From positions 198,501-262,500 of the forward strand of contig JADJQW010000003.1 of the NCBI GenBank assembly GCA_016712535.1: 64,000 bases of DNA, in the 5' to 3' direction. Below, one piece after another: positions 1 to 8,715 of the stretch. The translations under genes and the position numbers were made by a program. A model generated the notes under the pieces. The model made no database searches. It had not been told where the DNA came from and saw only the letters and a list, made by a program, of their open reading frames with translations. Position 1 is the first letter of the stretch. Each line of letters opens with the position of its first letter. This stretch comes from Flavobacteriales bacterium (GTDB lineage: Bacteria > Bacteroidota > Bacteroidia > Flavobacteriales_F > PHOS-HE28).

Positions 1-816
1 GATCTCCGGATACACGTGCCACTTGCCCACGGTCATGGAGCCATCGGGCACGTAGCCGCTAGCCGCGTTATGTGCCTTGCGCTCCGGTAAGGGCTGCTCG
101 AAGGTGCTGCGCGACATGCCTAGCGGGGCGAGCACCAGGTCGTGCATGTGTTGAGGGATCGCCCCGCCCTTCACATCGAGGATCAGTTGCGAAGCCACGC
201 AATAGCCGCCGCCGGAGTAGCGCCATGCTGTTCCAGGTATTTGATCAACGACCACAGGCGGTGAGTTCGCGGGTGCTTCACCATTCAAGATGTTGACCAA
301 CGTGGGCAGTGGGTCCCCGTTGCGATACCCAGCGAAGCCATGCACCGTTGTCCCCGCCACATGGCCCAGCAGGCGCTTCAAGGTCACCTTCTCCGTGGCG
401 GTGAATGCGTTCTCCGGGACTTTCCACGAGGTGAGCTGGGTGTTCACATCGGCATCAAGTTGCAGTGCGCCTTGCTCCACCAGCTTCAACGCGGCCATGG
501 CGAATACCGGCTTGCTGATGGACGCGGCCTGGAAGAGCGTGCTGTCCGTGACCGGCTGCTTCGTGATGGTGTCCATCACGCCGTAGCTCTTCACCCAGGC
601 GATCTTGAAGCTGTCGATCACCGCGATGCTGACGCCGTGCACGCCGTAGTGCTTCATGCGCTCCTCGATGGTCCACAAGCTGTCGCCCTCGATGAACACC
701 GGGTTGCAGAGCCCGGTCTCCACATGGCGGCGGAGGAACTCGGCGGGGTCGTCGGTGCGGTGGGGTGTCTGGCAGGCCGTGAGCGCCACGATGAGCAGCA
801 GGATCGGATACTTCAT
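1..816 (-). CDS. Serine hydrolase, beta-lactamase/class C-like (PF00144-type), partial
   Basis: The reading frame is open from the ATG at 816 to the left edge, so the C-terminus is missing (272 codons present). The N-terminus is a lipoprotein signal: a hydrophobic stretch, then the lipobox LTAC with the acceptor Cys at residue 15. The SxxK nucleophile motif of penicillin-recognising hydrolases is SISK at residues 99-102. A YSG triad occupying the YxN position is at residues 200-202. The family includes class C beta-lactamases, esterases and D-aminopeptidases, so the substrate cannot be named. The mature protein is probably anchored in the outer or inner membrane facing the periplasm. It lies 67 bp downstream of the alkC-like gene on the same strand. 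Confidence 0.85.
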   Translation of the reverse strand, partial: MKYPILLLIVALTACQTPHRTDDPAEFLRRHVETGLCNPVFIEGDSLWTIEERMKHYGVHGVSIAVIDSFKIAWVKSYGVMDTITKQPVTDSTLFQAASISKPVFAMAALKLVEQGALQLDADVNTQLTSWKVPENAFTATEKVTLKRLLGHVAGTTVHGFAGYRNGDPLPTLVNILNGEAPANSPPVVVDQIPGTAWRYSGGGYCVASQLILDVKGGAIPQHMHDLVLAPLGMSRSTFEQPLPERKAHNAASGYVPDGSMTVGKWHVYPEI

Positions 817-883
817 GGTATCGATGATGGTGCGTAAAGCTCGGGGGAATGGCGCCTCATAGTTGCTGCTTTTGAGCGGCCGT

Positions 884-1969
884 TCAGCAAGACAGGGAGA
901 AAGCAGCGCTCACACGTTCCCTTCCGTTCACCAGTATCTCCACCACATGCTCTCCCGGGTAGTGCTTCCGTGTGCTGAAGTCCACGATGCGCTGGCGTTT
1001 GGTGAACCTGTGCGAGGCGCGTGGTCCAAGTTCGACCTCCTTCAGCTTGAAGACCTTCTTCGAGGTGCCGCCACTTGCTTTGCGGTAGTGGATAGCGTAA
1101 TCGATGATGAGTTGCTGCGCCCGTGCGGCTTCGGAGATCACGGTGAAGGAGAATTCGAGTGCATCGCCGAGCATGATGCGCTTCGATGAAAGCGTGAGAT
1201 CCTCCACGCGGACCTTCACCTTGGTGTCGAACGCGAAGAGCGCGAGCGCTGCAGGGTCGCCGGCCTTGATGAGCGTGCGGCTGGCGTGCTTGGCGATCCA
1301 GGCGGTATGCGGGTGCTTCAGGTCCCACGACCGGAGCACATCGACCATGTAGGCCGGGTGATCCTTGCTGAAGTCGTTCAGGTGGTTGGCCACGGACTTG
1401 CGCACGTACAGCGAATCATCGGCACGCAGTCGTTCAAGGATGGGCGTGGTGAGCTTCGGGTCCTTCAGCACGGCATCCAGCCGGAACGACCATGGCAACC
1501 TCGGCCGGCTTCCCTCGGAGGCCAAACGCCGCACGTGCTCGTTCTCATCCTCGGCCCAGGTGCGCATCACCTTCAACGTACCCTTCACATCGCGGCGGAT
1601 GAACTCGCGCACGGCGAATTCGGAGGATCCGAACGAGGTGAAGTACTTCAGGGCATCAAGCGAGAACGTAGGATCTTCCTGGCCGAACTGACCGACGAAG
1701 TCCGGATAGAGCAGCGCGGTGTAGCCTTTGGGCATGCGCGGTGCCAAGTCCTTGAGCACTTTCACCGCCTTGCGGAAGTCAGTGGGGAGATGGGTGCGCA
1801 GCGTGATACTCGCGTGGCGCATCCTGGCGTTCAGCTCGCGCGCTTCGTTGCCTTGCTGAGCCTCTTTCAAGAAGGTGGCCCGCTTGAACGGCGGATACAC
1901 CGCTTCTGCCTCCTTCGCTAGCCTCGCGAAATAGACGGCATTGAACATCTCCTTGAGCCGCTCGGCCAT
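884..1969 (-). CDS. alkC: DNA alkylation repair protein, AlkC-type glycosylase
   Basis: The 361-residue HEAT-like repeat protein resembles the AlkC branch of alkylpurine DNA glycosylases, which excise N3-alkylated purines. The supporting stretch is in the middle: EFAVREFIRRD, then a TLKVM..W segment, then EHVRRLASEG.RPRLPW. The C-terminal ~90 residues look like the Ig-like domain that sets AlkC apart from AlkD. The frame continues to a GTG at 1996, but I chose the ATG at 1969. MAERLKEMFN matches the usual AlkC beginning, and a promoter-like box (GATCTTTG) ends four bases before this ATG, which would place the GTG upstream of transcription. It is divergent from the SRPBCC gene. Confidence 0.85.
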   Translation of the reverse strand: MAERLKEMFNAVYFARLAKEAEAVYPPFKRATFLKEAQQGNEARELNARMRHASITLRTHLPTDFRKAVKVLKDLAPRMPKGYTALLYPDFVGQFGQEDPTFSLDALKYFTSFGSSEFAVREFIRRDVKGTLKVMRTWAEDENEHVRRLASEGSRPRLPWSFRLDAVLKDPKLTTPILERLRADDSLYVRKSVANHLNDFSKDHPAYMVDVLRSWDLKHPHTAWIAKHASRTLIKAGDPAALALFAFDTKVKVRVEDLTLSSKRIMLGDALEFSFTVISEAARAQQLIIDYAIHYRKASGGTSKKVFKLKEVELGPRASHRFTKRQRIVDFSTRKHYPGEHVVEILVNGRERVSAAFSLSC

Positions 1970-1973
1970 GCGG

Positions 1974-1981
1974 CAAAGATC
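1974..1981 (-). promoter_or_regulatory. Putative -7 box before alkC
   Basis: On the minus strand the sequence reads GATCTTTG, seven of eight matches to the Bacteroidota TAnnTTTG box, followed by four bases and the ATG at 1969. The call rests on position and similarity only. The rest of the 275-bp gap up to 2244 holds a 15-base perfect inverted repeat at 1998-2012 and two copies of CCGGTCCCTGG near 2091 and 2109. I see no gene in it. Confidence 0.4.
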
Positions 1982-2244
1982 CATGGCATGGTCCACTGTC
2001 CGTTCAACGGACCTGCTCCGCGGAATGGCAGCTGTCCGCTCGAGATTGTCGGGTCAGGAACAGTCACGCGAGTGAATCAAGATAGCTGCCCGGTCCCTGG
2101 TTACAAGGCACCGGTCCCTGGGTTCAACCATGCGCGCGCCAACCTGTCAGCCCTTGTTGAGCTTCGTTAACAGAGTGAGCATGAAACTAACCGGGGTGCC
2201 CGGCGTTCTCCTTATGGCACGGTACCTGCCGCGCCGCCCGCATC

Positions 2245-2718
2245 ATGAACATCCAAGACCCCGAAACCAATGTGTTGCGCACCTTGCTGGTCGATGCTCC
2301 TCCGGCAGCGGTGTGGAAGGCACTGACCGATCCGAAATTGGCCCGTCTGTACATGGGCGCGATGCCTTGCTGCGAACTGCGTCCCGGAATGCCGGTGCAG
2401 TGGTTCGTGCGTGAGGAGAGCGGCGACCAGACGCTGGTGGCCAAGGGCACGATCATGGCCGTGCAGCCGACTGAGCGCCTTCGCTACACCACATACAGCC
2501 CGGCGAGCAAATTGCCCGATGAGCCTGCGAGCCATACCACAGTGGATCTTCATCTGATCCCCGATGGCGATGGAACACGCGTTGAGCTTTGGCAGGGTGA
2601 CTTCGCGGGATTGCCCGATGCCGCCCGACGTGCCCGCGAGGCCGGACGCAATTGGGTGGAGCATCTGGTGGGCCTGAAGCGCGTATCCGAGGAAGTTTGG
2701 GAGGCGAAGGCCGCCTGA
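2245..2718 (+). CDS. SRPBCC (START/AHSA1-like) domain protein
   Basis: The 157-residue protein is a single SRPBCC fold. It begins with a strand reading TNVLRTLLVDAPPAAVWKAL, followed by the helix LTDPKLARLYMG and later GTRVELWQGDF. The C-terminal helix contains WVEHLVGLKRV, typical of AHSA1-type members where a long last helix closes a hydrophobic cavity. Ligand and role are unknown, and members range from Hsp90 activator homologues to small lipid or polyketide binders. It is a single gene: divergent from alkC upstream and convergent with the TPR gene downstream, from which a strong hairpin separates it. Confidence 0.8.
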   Translation: MNIQDPETNVLRTLLVDAPPAAVWKALTDPKLARLYMGAMPCCELRPGMPVQWFVREESGDQTLVAKGTIMAVQPTERLRYTTYSPASKLPDEPASHTTVDLHLIPDGDGTRVELWQGDFAGLPDAARRAREAGRNWVEHLVGLKRVSEEVWEAKAA

Positions 2719-2734
2719 GGAAGGACAAGAAACG

Positions 2735-2766
2735 GGAGCGCCGGGAGCAATTGCTCCCGGCGCTCC
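2735..2766. terminator. Bidirectional hairpin between convergent genes
   Basis: A perfect 32-base inverted repeat (arms GGAGCGCCGGGAGCAA and its complement) lies between the SRPBCC gene and the TPR gene. Its GC-rich stem and its position between convergent ends fit a shared terminator. It lacks a long T run on either side. Confidence 0.6.
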
Positions 2767-2781
2767 TTCATTACCGAAGGG

Positions 2782-3568
2782 TCAGAATTCGATGACCGAC
2801 TTGCGCTGCTTGCGCGGCTTCTTCGGATCTCCTCCGCATCCGTCATGCAATAGTTGCGCACCACGAATTGCGCATCCTTGTCGCCCATCTCTGCGCAGCG
2901 CCTGAAATCAGGGCATGCGGCGTTCTTGTCGCGCTTGGCATAATGGCAGTCGGCACGGTAGAAGTAAGCCGTGCGCTTCTCTGGGTCGTCGGATTCGATC
3001 ACGCGCGTGAAGGTGGCGATGGCCGCATCGTATTGCTTGTTCTCGAACTGCAGCACGCCCAGGCTCATCCAGCCGCCGGGGATGTCCGGGTTCAGCCGCA
3101 TGGCTAGCTCGAGGTCGGCGATCCCCGCTTCTTCCTTGAATTGCTCGCCCCGCACCACGCCGCGCAGGAAGAGCGCCTCGGCATGCTCGGCCTTCAGCTT
3201 CGGGGGGCGAGGTCGATGGCGCGGTCGCAATCGCGGACGGCTTCTTTCAGGTTGCCTTGCGTGATGTGAACGGCCGAGCGGCTCACATACAGGCGTGGGT
3301 TGTCGGGGTCGAGCTTCTCGGCTTTGGCGTAGTCCATAAGCGCCCCGTGGAAATTGCGCTGACGCTGCTTGATGTCGCCGCGGAATTTAAGGCCGCCATC
3401 CAGCGACGCATCCTGCTTCAAAGCGCTATCCGCATGCGCCAGGGCGATGTCGAGCGAATCGATCTCATAGGCGGCGCGGGCGGCGAGGAGGTGGTCCTCG
3501 GCGCTGCGCTGCGCAATGAGCGGTGCGTTGAGCAGAAAGAGCAGGGGCAGGGTGCCGATGCGGGTCAT
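2782..3568 (-). pseudogene. Secreted TPR-repeat protein, broken by two single-base shifts
   Basis: The coding potential runs through three frames. Frame one starts at ATG 3568 with a signal peptide (MTRIGTLPLLFLLNAPLIAQ) and TPR helices up to AIDLAP. It then stops at a run of six G (3202-3207 on the plus strand). One more base there would give AIDLAPPKLKAEHAEALFLRG, which continues TPR units in frame two to about 2836. One extra base near 2828-2836 would then join a lysine-rich tail ending KQRKSVIEF and a stop at 2782. Both repairs are one-base insertions in short G/C runs, so a sequencing indel is more likely than true decay. If intact, it would be a roughly 260-residue periplasmic or outer-surface TPR adaptor. 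It follows the men operon on the same strand with a 51-bp gap. Confidence 0.7.
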
Positions 3569-3619
3569 GCGGTGCATTTGGGTCGGGGCCGGGCGAAGAT
3601 CGTGCAAAAGCAAGGCGAC

Positions 3620-3916
3620 TCAGGGCAGGTGGGCGATCCGGTCAACGGTCCAGGCTGCGGTGGGCGCGGCGAAGAGCGGCTTCACGGTGGGCCATACTTC
3701 GCTGAAAACATCGCTGGTGCGGTAGCGCTCCAAGTCTTCCGGGCTCTCCCAGTGGCTGTAGGTGAAAAAGATGCGCGGGTCGCTGGTGTCGCGAAGCAGC
3801 TCGAGGTGCGTGCAGCCGGGGAAGGCCCGGATGCGGGGCTTCCACGAATCGAAAAGCTCCAGGAAACGCTCGGCGTTCGATGGTGCGAAGGTCATTTTCA
3901 CGATGCGGACGATCAT
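3620..3916 (-). CDS. Antibiotic biosynthesis monooxygenase (ABM) domain protein
   Basis: The 98-residue protein is a single dimeric alpha-beta ferredoxin-like ABM domain: MIVRIVKMTF at the first strand, the helix AERFLELFDSW, FPGCTHLELLRD at the second strand, then FFTYSHWESPEDLERYRTS. Members are cofactor-free quinone-forming oxygenases or related enzymes such as YgiN. The gene is the last of the menaquinone operon, 29 bp after menE, so a link to quinone chemistry is tempting but unproven. I used the internal ATG at 3916; the longer frame to 4018 lies inside menE and has no domain content. Confidence 0.85.
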   Translation of the reverse strand: MIVRIVKMTFAPSNAERFLELFDSWKPRIRAFPGCTHLELLRDTSDPRIFFTYSHWESPEDLERYRTSDVFSEVWPTVKPLFAAPTAAWTVDRIAHLP

Positions 3917-3945
3917 GCTGCTCTCGATTTCGCTGGCAAGATCGA

Positions 3946-5043
3946 CTACCGAGCACGAATGACCTTCCCGCTCTCCGTCCTTGCGATGCGCCGCAGGGCC
4001 TGCACGCGACGGGGCCATTCGTGCGGATGGAGCACTTCCATGACCTTCTCAAGAACTTCGGGCATCACTTCCTCCTGTGGCCGTTCGGTCTCGAGCACGA
4101 GCATCACGGCTTGGCCGAGCACGGGGTCTGGCACATGGGTGAAGTAGTGCGGGTAGGGGATGGCGCCCGCCGTCTTCGCCTCGAGCTGCTCGGGGAAGAT
4201 CTTCTTGCCACCGCTCAGGATAACGTTGTCGATGCGTCCGAGCCAGCGGAAACGGGTGTCGTCGATCAGCTCCACCAGGTCATTCGTAACGTGCTGTTCA
4301 GTGGTGAGATGCGGGGTGTACACCACGAGGCAGCCGCGCGGGTCGCGGGCGAAGTGGCATGCGCCGAGCGCCGTGAAATGGTCCTCCTGCGCCGGCCCGT
4401 TCAATGGGCGCAAGGCCACGTGCGTCACGGTCTCGGTGCTGCCGTAGCTCTGGAAAACCCGTGCATCGAGCGTGCGGGTGTCTTCCATCAATGCCTCGCT
4501 CACAGGGCCTCCGCCGAGCAGGATCGTCCCGAACTGCCGTTCCACGCGCGCACGGTCCTGCTGGATTGCGCGGTGCAATTGCAGCGGCACCATCGCAACG
4601 AAACGGAATTGGTCCTGGACTTCCAGATTGTCAAGGACGCTACCGCGCGGGTCGATGAGGTGGATGTCGAGTCCCAGCGCGAAGGCCCGAACGAGCATCA
4701 TCTTGCCAGCGATGAACTCGCTCGGAAGGCAATGGAGCACACGGTCGCCAGGCCGCAGGTCGAAGGTGGCGCCTGTTAGCCGCGCGCTCAGCACCAGGTC
4801 GCGGCGGGGAATGTTGAATCGCTTCGGCGGACCGGTGGTGCCGCTCGTTGTTGCTGGCAGCCCTCCGCGCTTCAGCACGAGGTGGAGCAAGGTGTTGAGC
4901 ACCTCACTGTGCCAGTCTGTCCGGCGTTTCTCGCGCAGCTTGTCCACGATGCGGTAGTAGTCGAGGCCCGATAGGTTCATGCCATCGACGGTGATGCGCT
5001 CGAAAGCCTTGACGATGGAAGGATAAGATGCGCGCGCGGCCAT
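3946..5043 (-). CDS. menE: o-Succinylbenzoate-CoA ligase
   Basis: This adenylate-forming enzyme activates o-succinylbenzoate with ATP and CoA, the fourth step of menaquinone synthesis from chorismate. The P-loop-like motif TSGTTGPPK is at residues 66-74. The adenine-binding YGSTET and the WLGRIDN/LSGGKKI hinge region follow, and the catalytic lysine of the C-terminal lobe is in the last residues (GKVIRAR). At 365 residues it is shorter than typical MenE and lacks much of the N-terminal subdomain, as is usual for Bacteroidota MenE. Its ATG shares one base with the menC stop (TGATG), which suggests translational coupling. Confidence 0.93.
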   Translation of the reverse strand: MAARASYPSIVKAFERITVDGMNLSGLDYYRIVDKLREKRRTDWHSEVLNTLLHLVLKRGGLPATTSGTTGPPKRFNIPRRDLVLSARLTGATFDLRPGDRVLHCLPSEFIAGKMMLVRAFALGLDIHLIDPRGSVLDNLEVQDQFRFVAMVPLQLHRAIQQDRARVERQFGTILLGGGPVSEALMEDTRTLDARVFQSYGSTETVTHVALRPLNGPAQEDHFTALGACHFARDPRGCLVVYTPHLTTEQHVTNDLVELIDDTRFRWLGRIDNVILSGGKKIFPEQLEAKTAGAIPYPHYFTHVPDPVLGQAVMLVLETERPQEEVMPEVLEKVMEVLHPHEWPRRVQALRRIARTESGKVIRAR

Positions 5044-6095
5044 CAGTCGAGCATCGATAGGTCCCAGGCCTCTTCTGGACGGTAGCGCAGGAAGCCCTTC
5101 TCAGCGATCAAGGGCGAAGGGATGTTGTTCGTGTACACCTTGCCAGTCCCTAGTCCTTGCGCAGAGCTCACGTTCAAGGTTGCGGTGAATTGCGCGATCG
5201 CATTCAGACCGATGCTGCTCTCGAGGGCTGATGTAATCCACCAGCCGATGCCGCGTGCCTGCGCCAATTCGATCCATTCACGTGCCGCGCCCCAGCCGCC
5301 GACCAGGCTCGGCTTGATCACGATCCACTGCGGCTTCACATGGTCCAGCAGATCCACCTTGGCGTCGCGCGTGTTCAGGCCGATCAGGTCCTCGTCAAGG
5401 GCGATGGGGACCGGTGTGGTGGCGCACAATTCCTCCATCACTTCATAGAGCCCTGGAGGCACTGGTTGCTCAATGCTGTGCACCTCGAGCTCGGCCAGCC
5501 GCTTGAGCACTTCAGGGGCCTGCCGGGCATTGAAGGCGCCGTTGGCATCCACGCGCAAGGTGATGTCGCTGGCGCTGAATTCTTGCCGGACTCCTTTCAG
5601 CAAAGCGAGTTCATCGTCGATGCCGATGGCGCCGATCTTCATCTTCACCGTGGTGCAACCGCTCTCGATCTGCTCGCGGATGCGCTGCTTCATGGTGGAT
5701 CTGTCGCCCATCCAGACGAGGCCATTGATGGGGATGCCGCTTCGGCCCAGCGTGAATTCGGAGGGGAAGAGCGTCTTGGTGCCGCCCGCTTCCAGGTCGC
5801 GCAGGCATTGCTCCACGGCGAAGCGGACGCTCGGAGCATCCACGAGGTCGGTCATCGTGCGTCGTGCCCAGTTGTCGGTGCGCTCACAGAGCTCGGTGAG
5901 CTTCAGTTTCACGTCGGCAGGGAATTCCTTGCTGTGGCCTGGGAAGAGTGCGGCCTCGCCAATGCCTTTCAGCTCCGGGGCTTCTTCATTCCAAGCGATC
6001 AGGTACCAGACCGTGCGCGCATGGATGGGGCCTTTCGACGTGCCGAGCTCGAAGCGCGGGTTCAGCGTGCGTTCGATCCAGCGCGCCTTGATCAT
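5043..6095 (-). CDS. menC: o-Succinylbenzoate synthase
   Basis: This enolase-superfamily enzyme dehydrates SHCHC to o-succinylbenzoate. The characteristic residues are in order: KMK at 151-153 (catalytic lysine pair), metal ligands D183 in RVDANG, E209 in IEQP and D234 in ALDED, and the opposing lysine K261 in IKPS. The length of 350 residues is normal. It overlaps menA by four bases and menE by one, so the operon is compact. The gene order menA-menC-menE follows pathway use only loosely. Confidence 0.94.
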   Translation of the reverse strand: MIKARWIERTLNPRFELGTSKGPIHARTVWYLIAWNEEAPELKGIGEAALFPGHSKEFPADVKLKLTELCERTDNWARRTMTDLVDAPSVRFAVEQCLRDLEAGGTKTLFPSEFTLGRSGIPINGLVWMGDRSTMKQRIREQIESGCTTVKMKIGAIGIDDELALLKGVRQEFSASDITLRVDANGAFNARQAPEVLKRLAELEVHSIEQPVPPGLYEVMEELCATTPVPIALDEDLIGLNTRDAKVDLLDHVKPQWIVIKPSLVGGWGAAREWIELAQARGIGWWITSALESSIGLNAIAQFTATLNVSSAQGLGTGKVYTNNIPSPLIAEKGFLRYRPEEAWDLSMLD

Positions 6096-7012
6096 GCCGC
6101 AAGGATAAGCCCGGCGCTGAAGGCGAGCGCCATGAAGAAGGTGGTGAGCGCGAGCTTCTTCAACTGCGGGTCGAGCGAGGCGGGATCATGCGCGCGCAGG
6201 ACGCTGCGCAGGTGGGTGCCGAGTGCAGGCAGGGTGATCAACCAGCCCCATTGCGGCATCGCGCGGAAAGTGAGCGCGGTGAATGCGATCAGGGCGATCA
6301 GGCCGCTGGCGATGAGGATTCCGTGGTAGCCCTTGGCGGCATCGAAACCGAGGCGCACGGCCATGGTGATCTTCCCGCTGGCCTTGTCGTTCTTGATGTC
6401 GCGCAGGTTGTTCACGTTGAGCACGCCTGCGCTGAAGCAGCCGAAAGCGATGGCGGGCAACAGGATGATGGGCTCAATATGCCTCGCGTGCAGGAACACG
6501 GTGCCGCACACGCCCACGATGCCGAAGAAGAGGAAGACGCTCAGATCCCCTAGGCCGGCATAGCCGTACGGATTCCTGCCGAAAGTGTACTTCACCGCAG
6601 CGCTGATGGCGAGCAGTCCCAGCAGCAGGAAGGCTAGCGTGGTGACGGAGAAGCCGAGAGCCGTGACGATGAGCGTTATGCCGGAAGTGAACGCGAGCGC
6701 GCCGCAGACGATCATCGCGCGCTTCATCTGCGCGGGCGTTATCGCGCCGCTCTGCACCGCGCGCTGTGGCCCGACTCGTTCGGCATTATCAGTGCCGTGC
6801 TGATGATCGCCGAGGTCGTTGGCAAGGTTGCTCAGGATCTGCAGGAGTATGGCGGTGAGGAGGGCGAGGGTGAGCACGGATTCCGAGAAGTGCCCCGGCC
6901 CTGTCCGATACTCGAAGTCGAAGGCCAATACGCTGCCCACGATGATGCTGCTCACCGCCAAGGGCAGCGTGCGCAGGCGGAAGGCGGAGAGCCAGTGCTT
7001 CAGGTCAGCCAT
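6092..7012 (-). CDS. menA: 1,4-Dihydroxy-2-naphthoate polyprenyltransferase
   Basis: This UbiA-superfamily integral membrane enzyme joins the polyprenyl tail to dihydroxynaphthoate, giving demethylmenaquinone. The two Mg-diphosphate motifs are visible: NLANDLGDHQHGTDN at residues 62-76 and NNLRDIKND at 201-209. About eight hydrophobic segments lie around them. The 306-residue length is normal. The start lies one base after the menD stop, so the gene is co-transcribed. Confidence 0.94.
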   Translation of the reverse strand: MADLKHWLSAFRLRTLPLAVSSIIVGSVLAFDFEYRTGPGHFSESVLTLALLTAILLQILSNLANDLGDHQHGTDNAERVGPQRAVQSGAITPAQMKRAMIVCGALAFTSGITLIVTALGFSVTTLAFLLLGLLAISAAVKYTFGRNPYGYAGLGDLSVFLFFGIVGVCGTVFLHARHIEPIILLPAIAFGCFSAGVLNVNNLRDIKNDKASGKITMAVRLGFDAAKGYHGILIASGLIALIAFTALTFRAMPQWGWLITLPALGTHLRSVLRAHDPASLDPQLKKLALTTFFMALAFSAGLILAA

Positions 7013-7013
7013 C

Positions 7014-8696
7014 TCAAGCGCGCAGCTTCTTGAAATACTCCCGAAGCACCTTCGGGCTCAGCTCCGCATCCGTGCGCACCACAAGCACTCCAGGCTTAAT
7101 GTGCTCGCCATAGAGCCATTCCAACGCTCTCTGCAACGCGCCTTCATCCTTCGCTTCCATCCACGGCAGCTCGTAACTCTTCACCAGCGCGAGCGGATCG
7201 CGGCCGTGCGGCGCCTCGAACCATTTCAGCAATTCGGGATGCGTGTCCGGCCCTTCGATGTATCGGAAGATGTTGCCGCCGCCGTTGTCGATGATGATGA
7301 TGCGCAAGGCAGGGGAGATGTGCGCGTTCCAGAAGGCATTGCTGTCGTAGAGGAAGGCCGTGTCGCCCGTGATCAGCGTGGTGGGCCGCTGCGAAGCGAA
7401 GGCGCTGCCCACCGCCGTGCTCGTGCAGCCATCGATGCCGCTGGTGCCGCGGTTACTGAACCAGCGCAGCCCAGGCTTTCGGTCGAACAGCTGCGCGTAA
7501 CGCGCCGGCGTGCTGTTGGCCAGGTGCACATCGCTGCCCTCGGGGATCCGCGCAAGGATGGCCTCGAAGGCTTTCAGGTCGCACCAAGGCGTATCACTGA
7601 GGATGGCATCGTGCTTCCTTCTTTCCCGGTCATCCACCATGCGCCACGCCTCGCCATAGATGCTCTCGCCGCCGATCACGCTTCCGGTCAGCTGCGCGAA
7701 GAAAACCTCGGGAGAGACCGCGATATCGTGCGTGAGGCTCTGATAGGTGTCGTAATGGCGCTGCCCGAGGTCGATGTTCCAATGCTGAGCGGTCTTCCAT
7801 GCGCGCAGGAGGCCTTTGATGCGTTTGCTCACCACGGCCCCGCCGAACGTGATCAGCAAGTCCGGCTTAAGGTCAGGTTCATTCGCGGCATTGACGCCTT
7901 CTATCGCGCGGTCGATGCAGGTGATGAAGGCGGCATCGTCCAGGTTGCTGGTGGCCTCGGTCATCACGGTCACCTGCGGCAAGGAGGCGAGCTGCATGAG
8001 CTGCTTCTTCAAGCCTTCGCTCCAGATGCCCTGGCCCGCCAGCACCATCACCTTCTTGCAGGAGCTCAATTGGCCGACGAGCCAGCGCGCATGCTCAGGC
8101 AGGATGAAGGGCTCGGTCATCACCTGTGCGATGACTTTCGTATCCCCGACGTGATCGACAGTGTTGTACAGCGGTTCTGCGAAGGGCACGTTCACATGCA
8201 CCGGACCGGGAACGGGGAGGAGCGTGGCGTCGATGGCTTCGTTGATCAAGCGACCGCAATGCCAGCGAGCCAGATCATCGCTTGCGAGCCTCGGCAGCTG
8301 CACGCTCTTCTTCATGTGCAGCGCAAGCACGCCTTGTTGGCGGATGGCCTGCCCTTCGCCCTGATCCACCCATTCCTCCGGTCGATCGGCTGTGATCACC
8401 AGCAACGGCACGCGCTGATAGAAAGCCTCAGCGATCGCGGGACCATAATCCAAGACGGCGCTGCCGCTGGTGCAGATCATCGCGACCGGAGCGTGGAGCT
8501 GCTGCGCCATGCCCAGAGCGAAGAAGGCCGCGCTGCGCTCATCGATGACCTGCAGGCACTGCATGCCCTCAAGCTTGCTGAAGGCGACTACCAGCGGGGC
8601 GCTGCGCGATCCAGGGCTGATCACCGCGTGGCGGATGCCCTTGGCCAAGCAGAGCCGCGCGAGTTCCGCAGCGGCTGGGTGATCAGATGTCGTCAT
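7014..8696 (-). CDS. menD: SEPHCHC synthase (ThDP-dependent)
   Basis: This enzyme adds a succinic semialdehyde unit, derived from 2-oxoglutarate and bound to thiamine diphosphate, to isochorismate. The N-terminal PYR domain has ISPGSRSAPL and the catalytic glutamate region VIDERSAAFFALG (E53). The C-terminal PP domain has the ThDP/Mg motif starting GDTAFLYDSNAF and ending in DNGGGNIF. The length of 560 residues is normal. It lies 19 bp after the isochorismate synthase gene. A 631-residue open frame on the opposite strand is a shadow caused by high GC. Confidence 0.95.
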   Translation of the reverse strand: MTTSDHPAAAELARLCLAKGIRHAVISPGSRSAPLVVAFSKLEGMQCLQVIDERSAAFFALGMAQQLHAPVAMICTSGSAVLDYGPAIAEAFYQRVPLLVITADRPEEWVDQGEGQAIRQQGVLALHMKKSVQLPRLASDDLARWHCGRLINEAIDATLLPVPGPVHVNVPFAEPLYNTVDHVGDTKVIAQVMTEPFILPEHARWLVGQLSSCKKVMVLAGQGIWSEGLKKQLMQLASLPQVTVMTEATSNLDDAAFITCIDRAIEGVNAANEPDLKPDLLITFGGAVVSKRIKGLLRAWKTAQHWNIDLGQRHYDTYQSLTHDIAVSPEVFFAQLTGSVIGGESIYGEAWRMVDDRERRKHDAILSDTPWCDLKAFEAILARIPEGSDVHLANSTPARYAQLFDRKPGLRWFSNRGTSGIDGCTSTAVGSAFASQRPTTLITGDTAFLYDSNAFWNAHISPALRIIIIDNGGGNIFRYIEGPDTHPELLKWFEAPHGRDPLALVKSYELPWMEAKDEGALQRALEWLYGEHIKPGVLVVRTDAELSPKVLREYFKKLRA

Positions 8697-8715
8697 GCTG
8701 ATTGTGGCGCCTAAG

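Noticed and set aside
1998..2012. A 15-base palindrome (GTCCGTT-C-AACGGAC)
   Set aside because: A one-base loop cannot form a stable hairpin. It could be an operator, but nothing else supports that, so it is only mentioned with the promoter entry.
2080..2130. A possible tRNA T-arm-like sequence (GGGTTCAACC)
   Set aside because: No matching acceptor stem, D-arm or anticodon arm could be found around it.
6819..8714. A 631-codon open frame opposite menD
   Set aside because: It lies fully antisense to a clear menD, is His/Arg/Asp-rich without domain features, and is expected in high-GC DNA with strong third-position bias.
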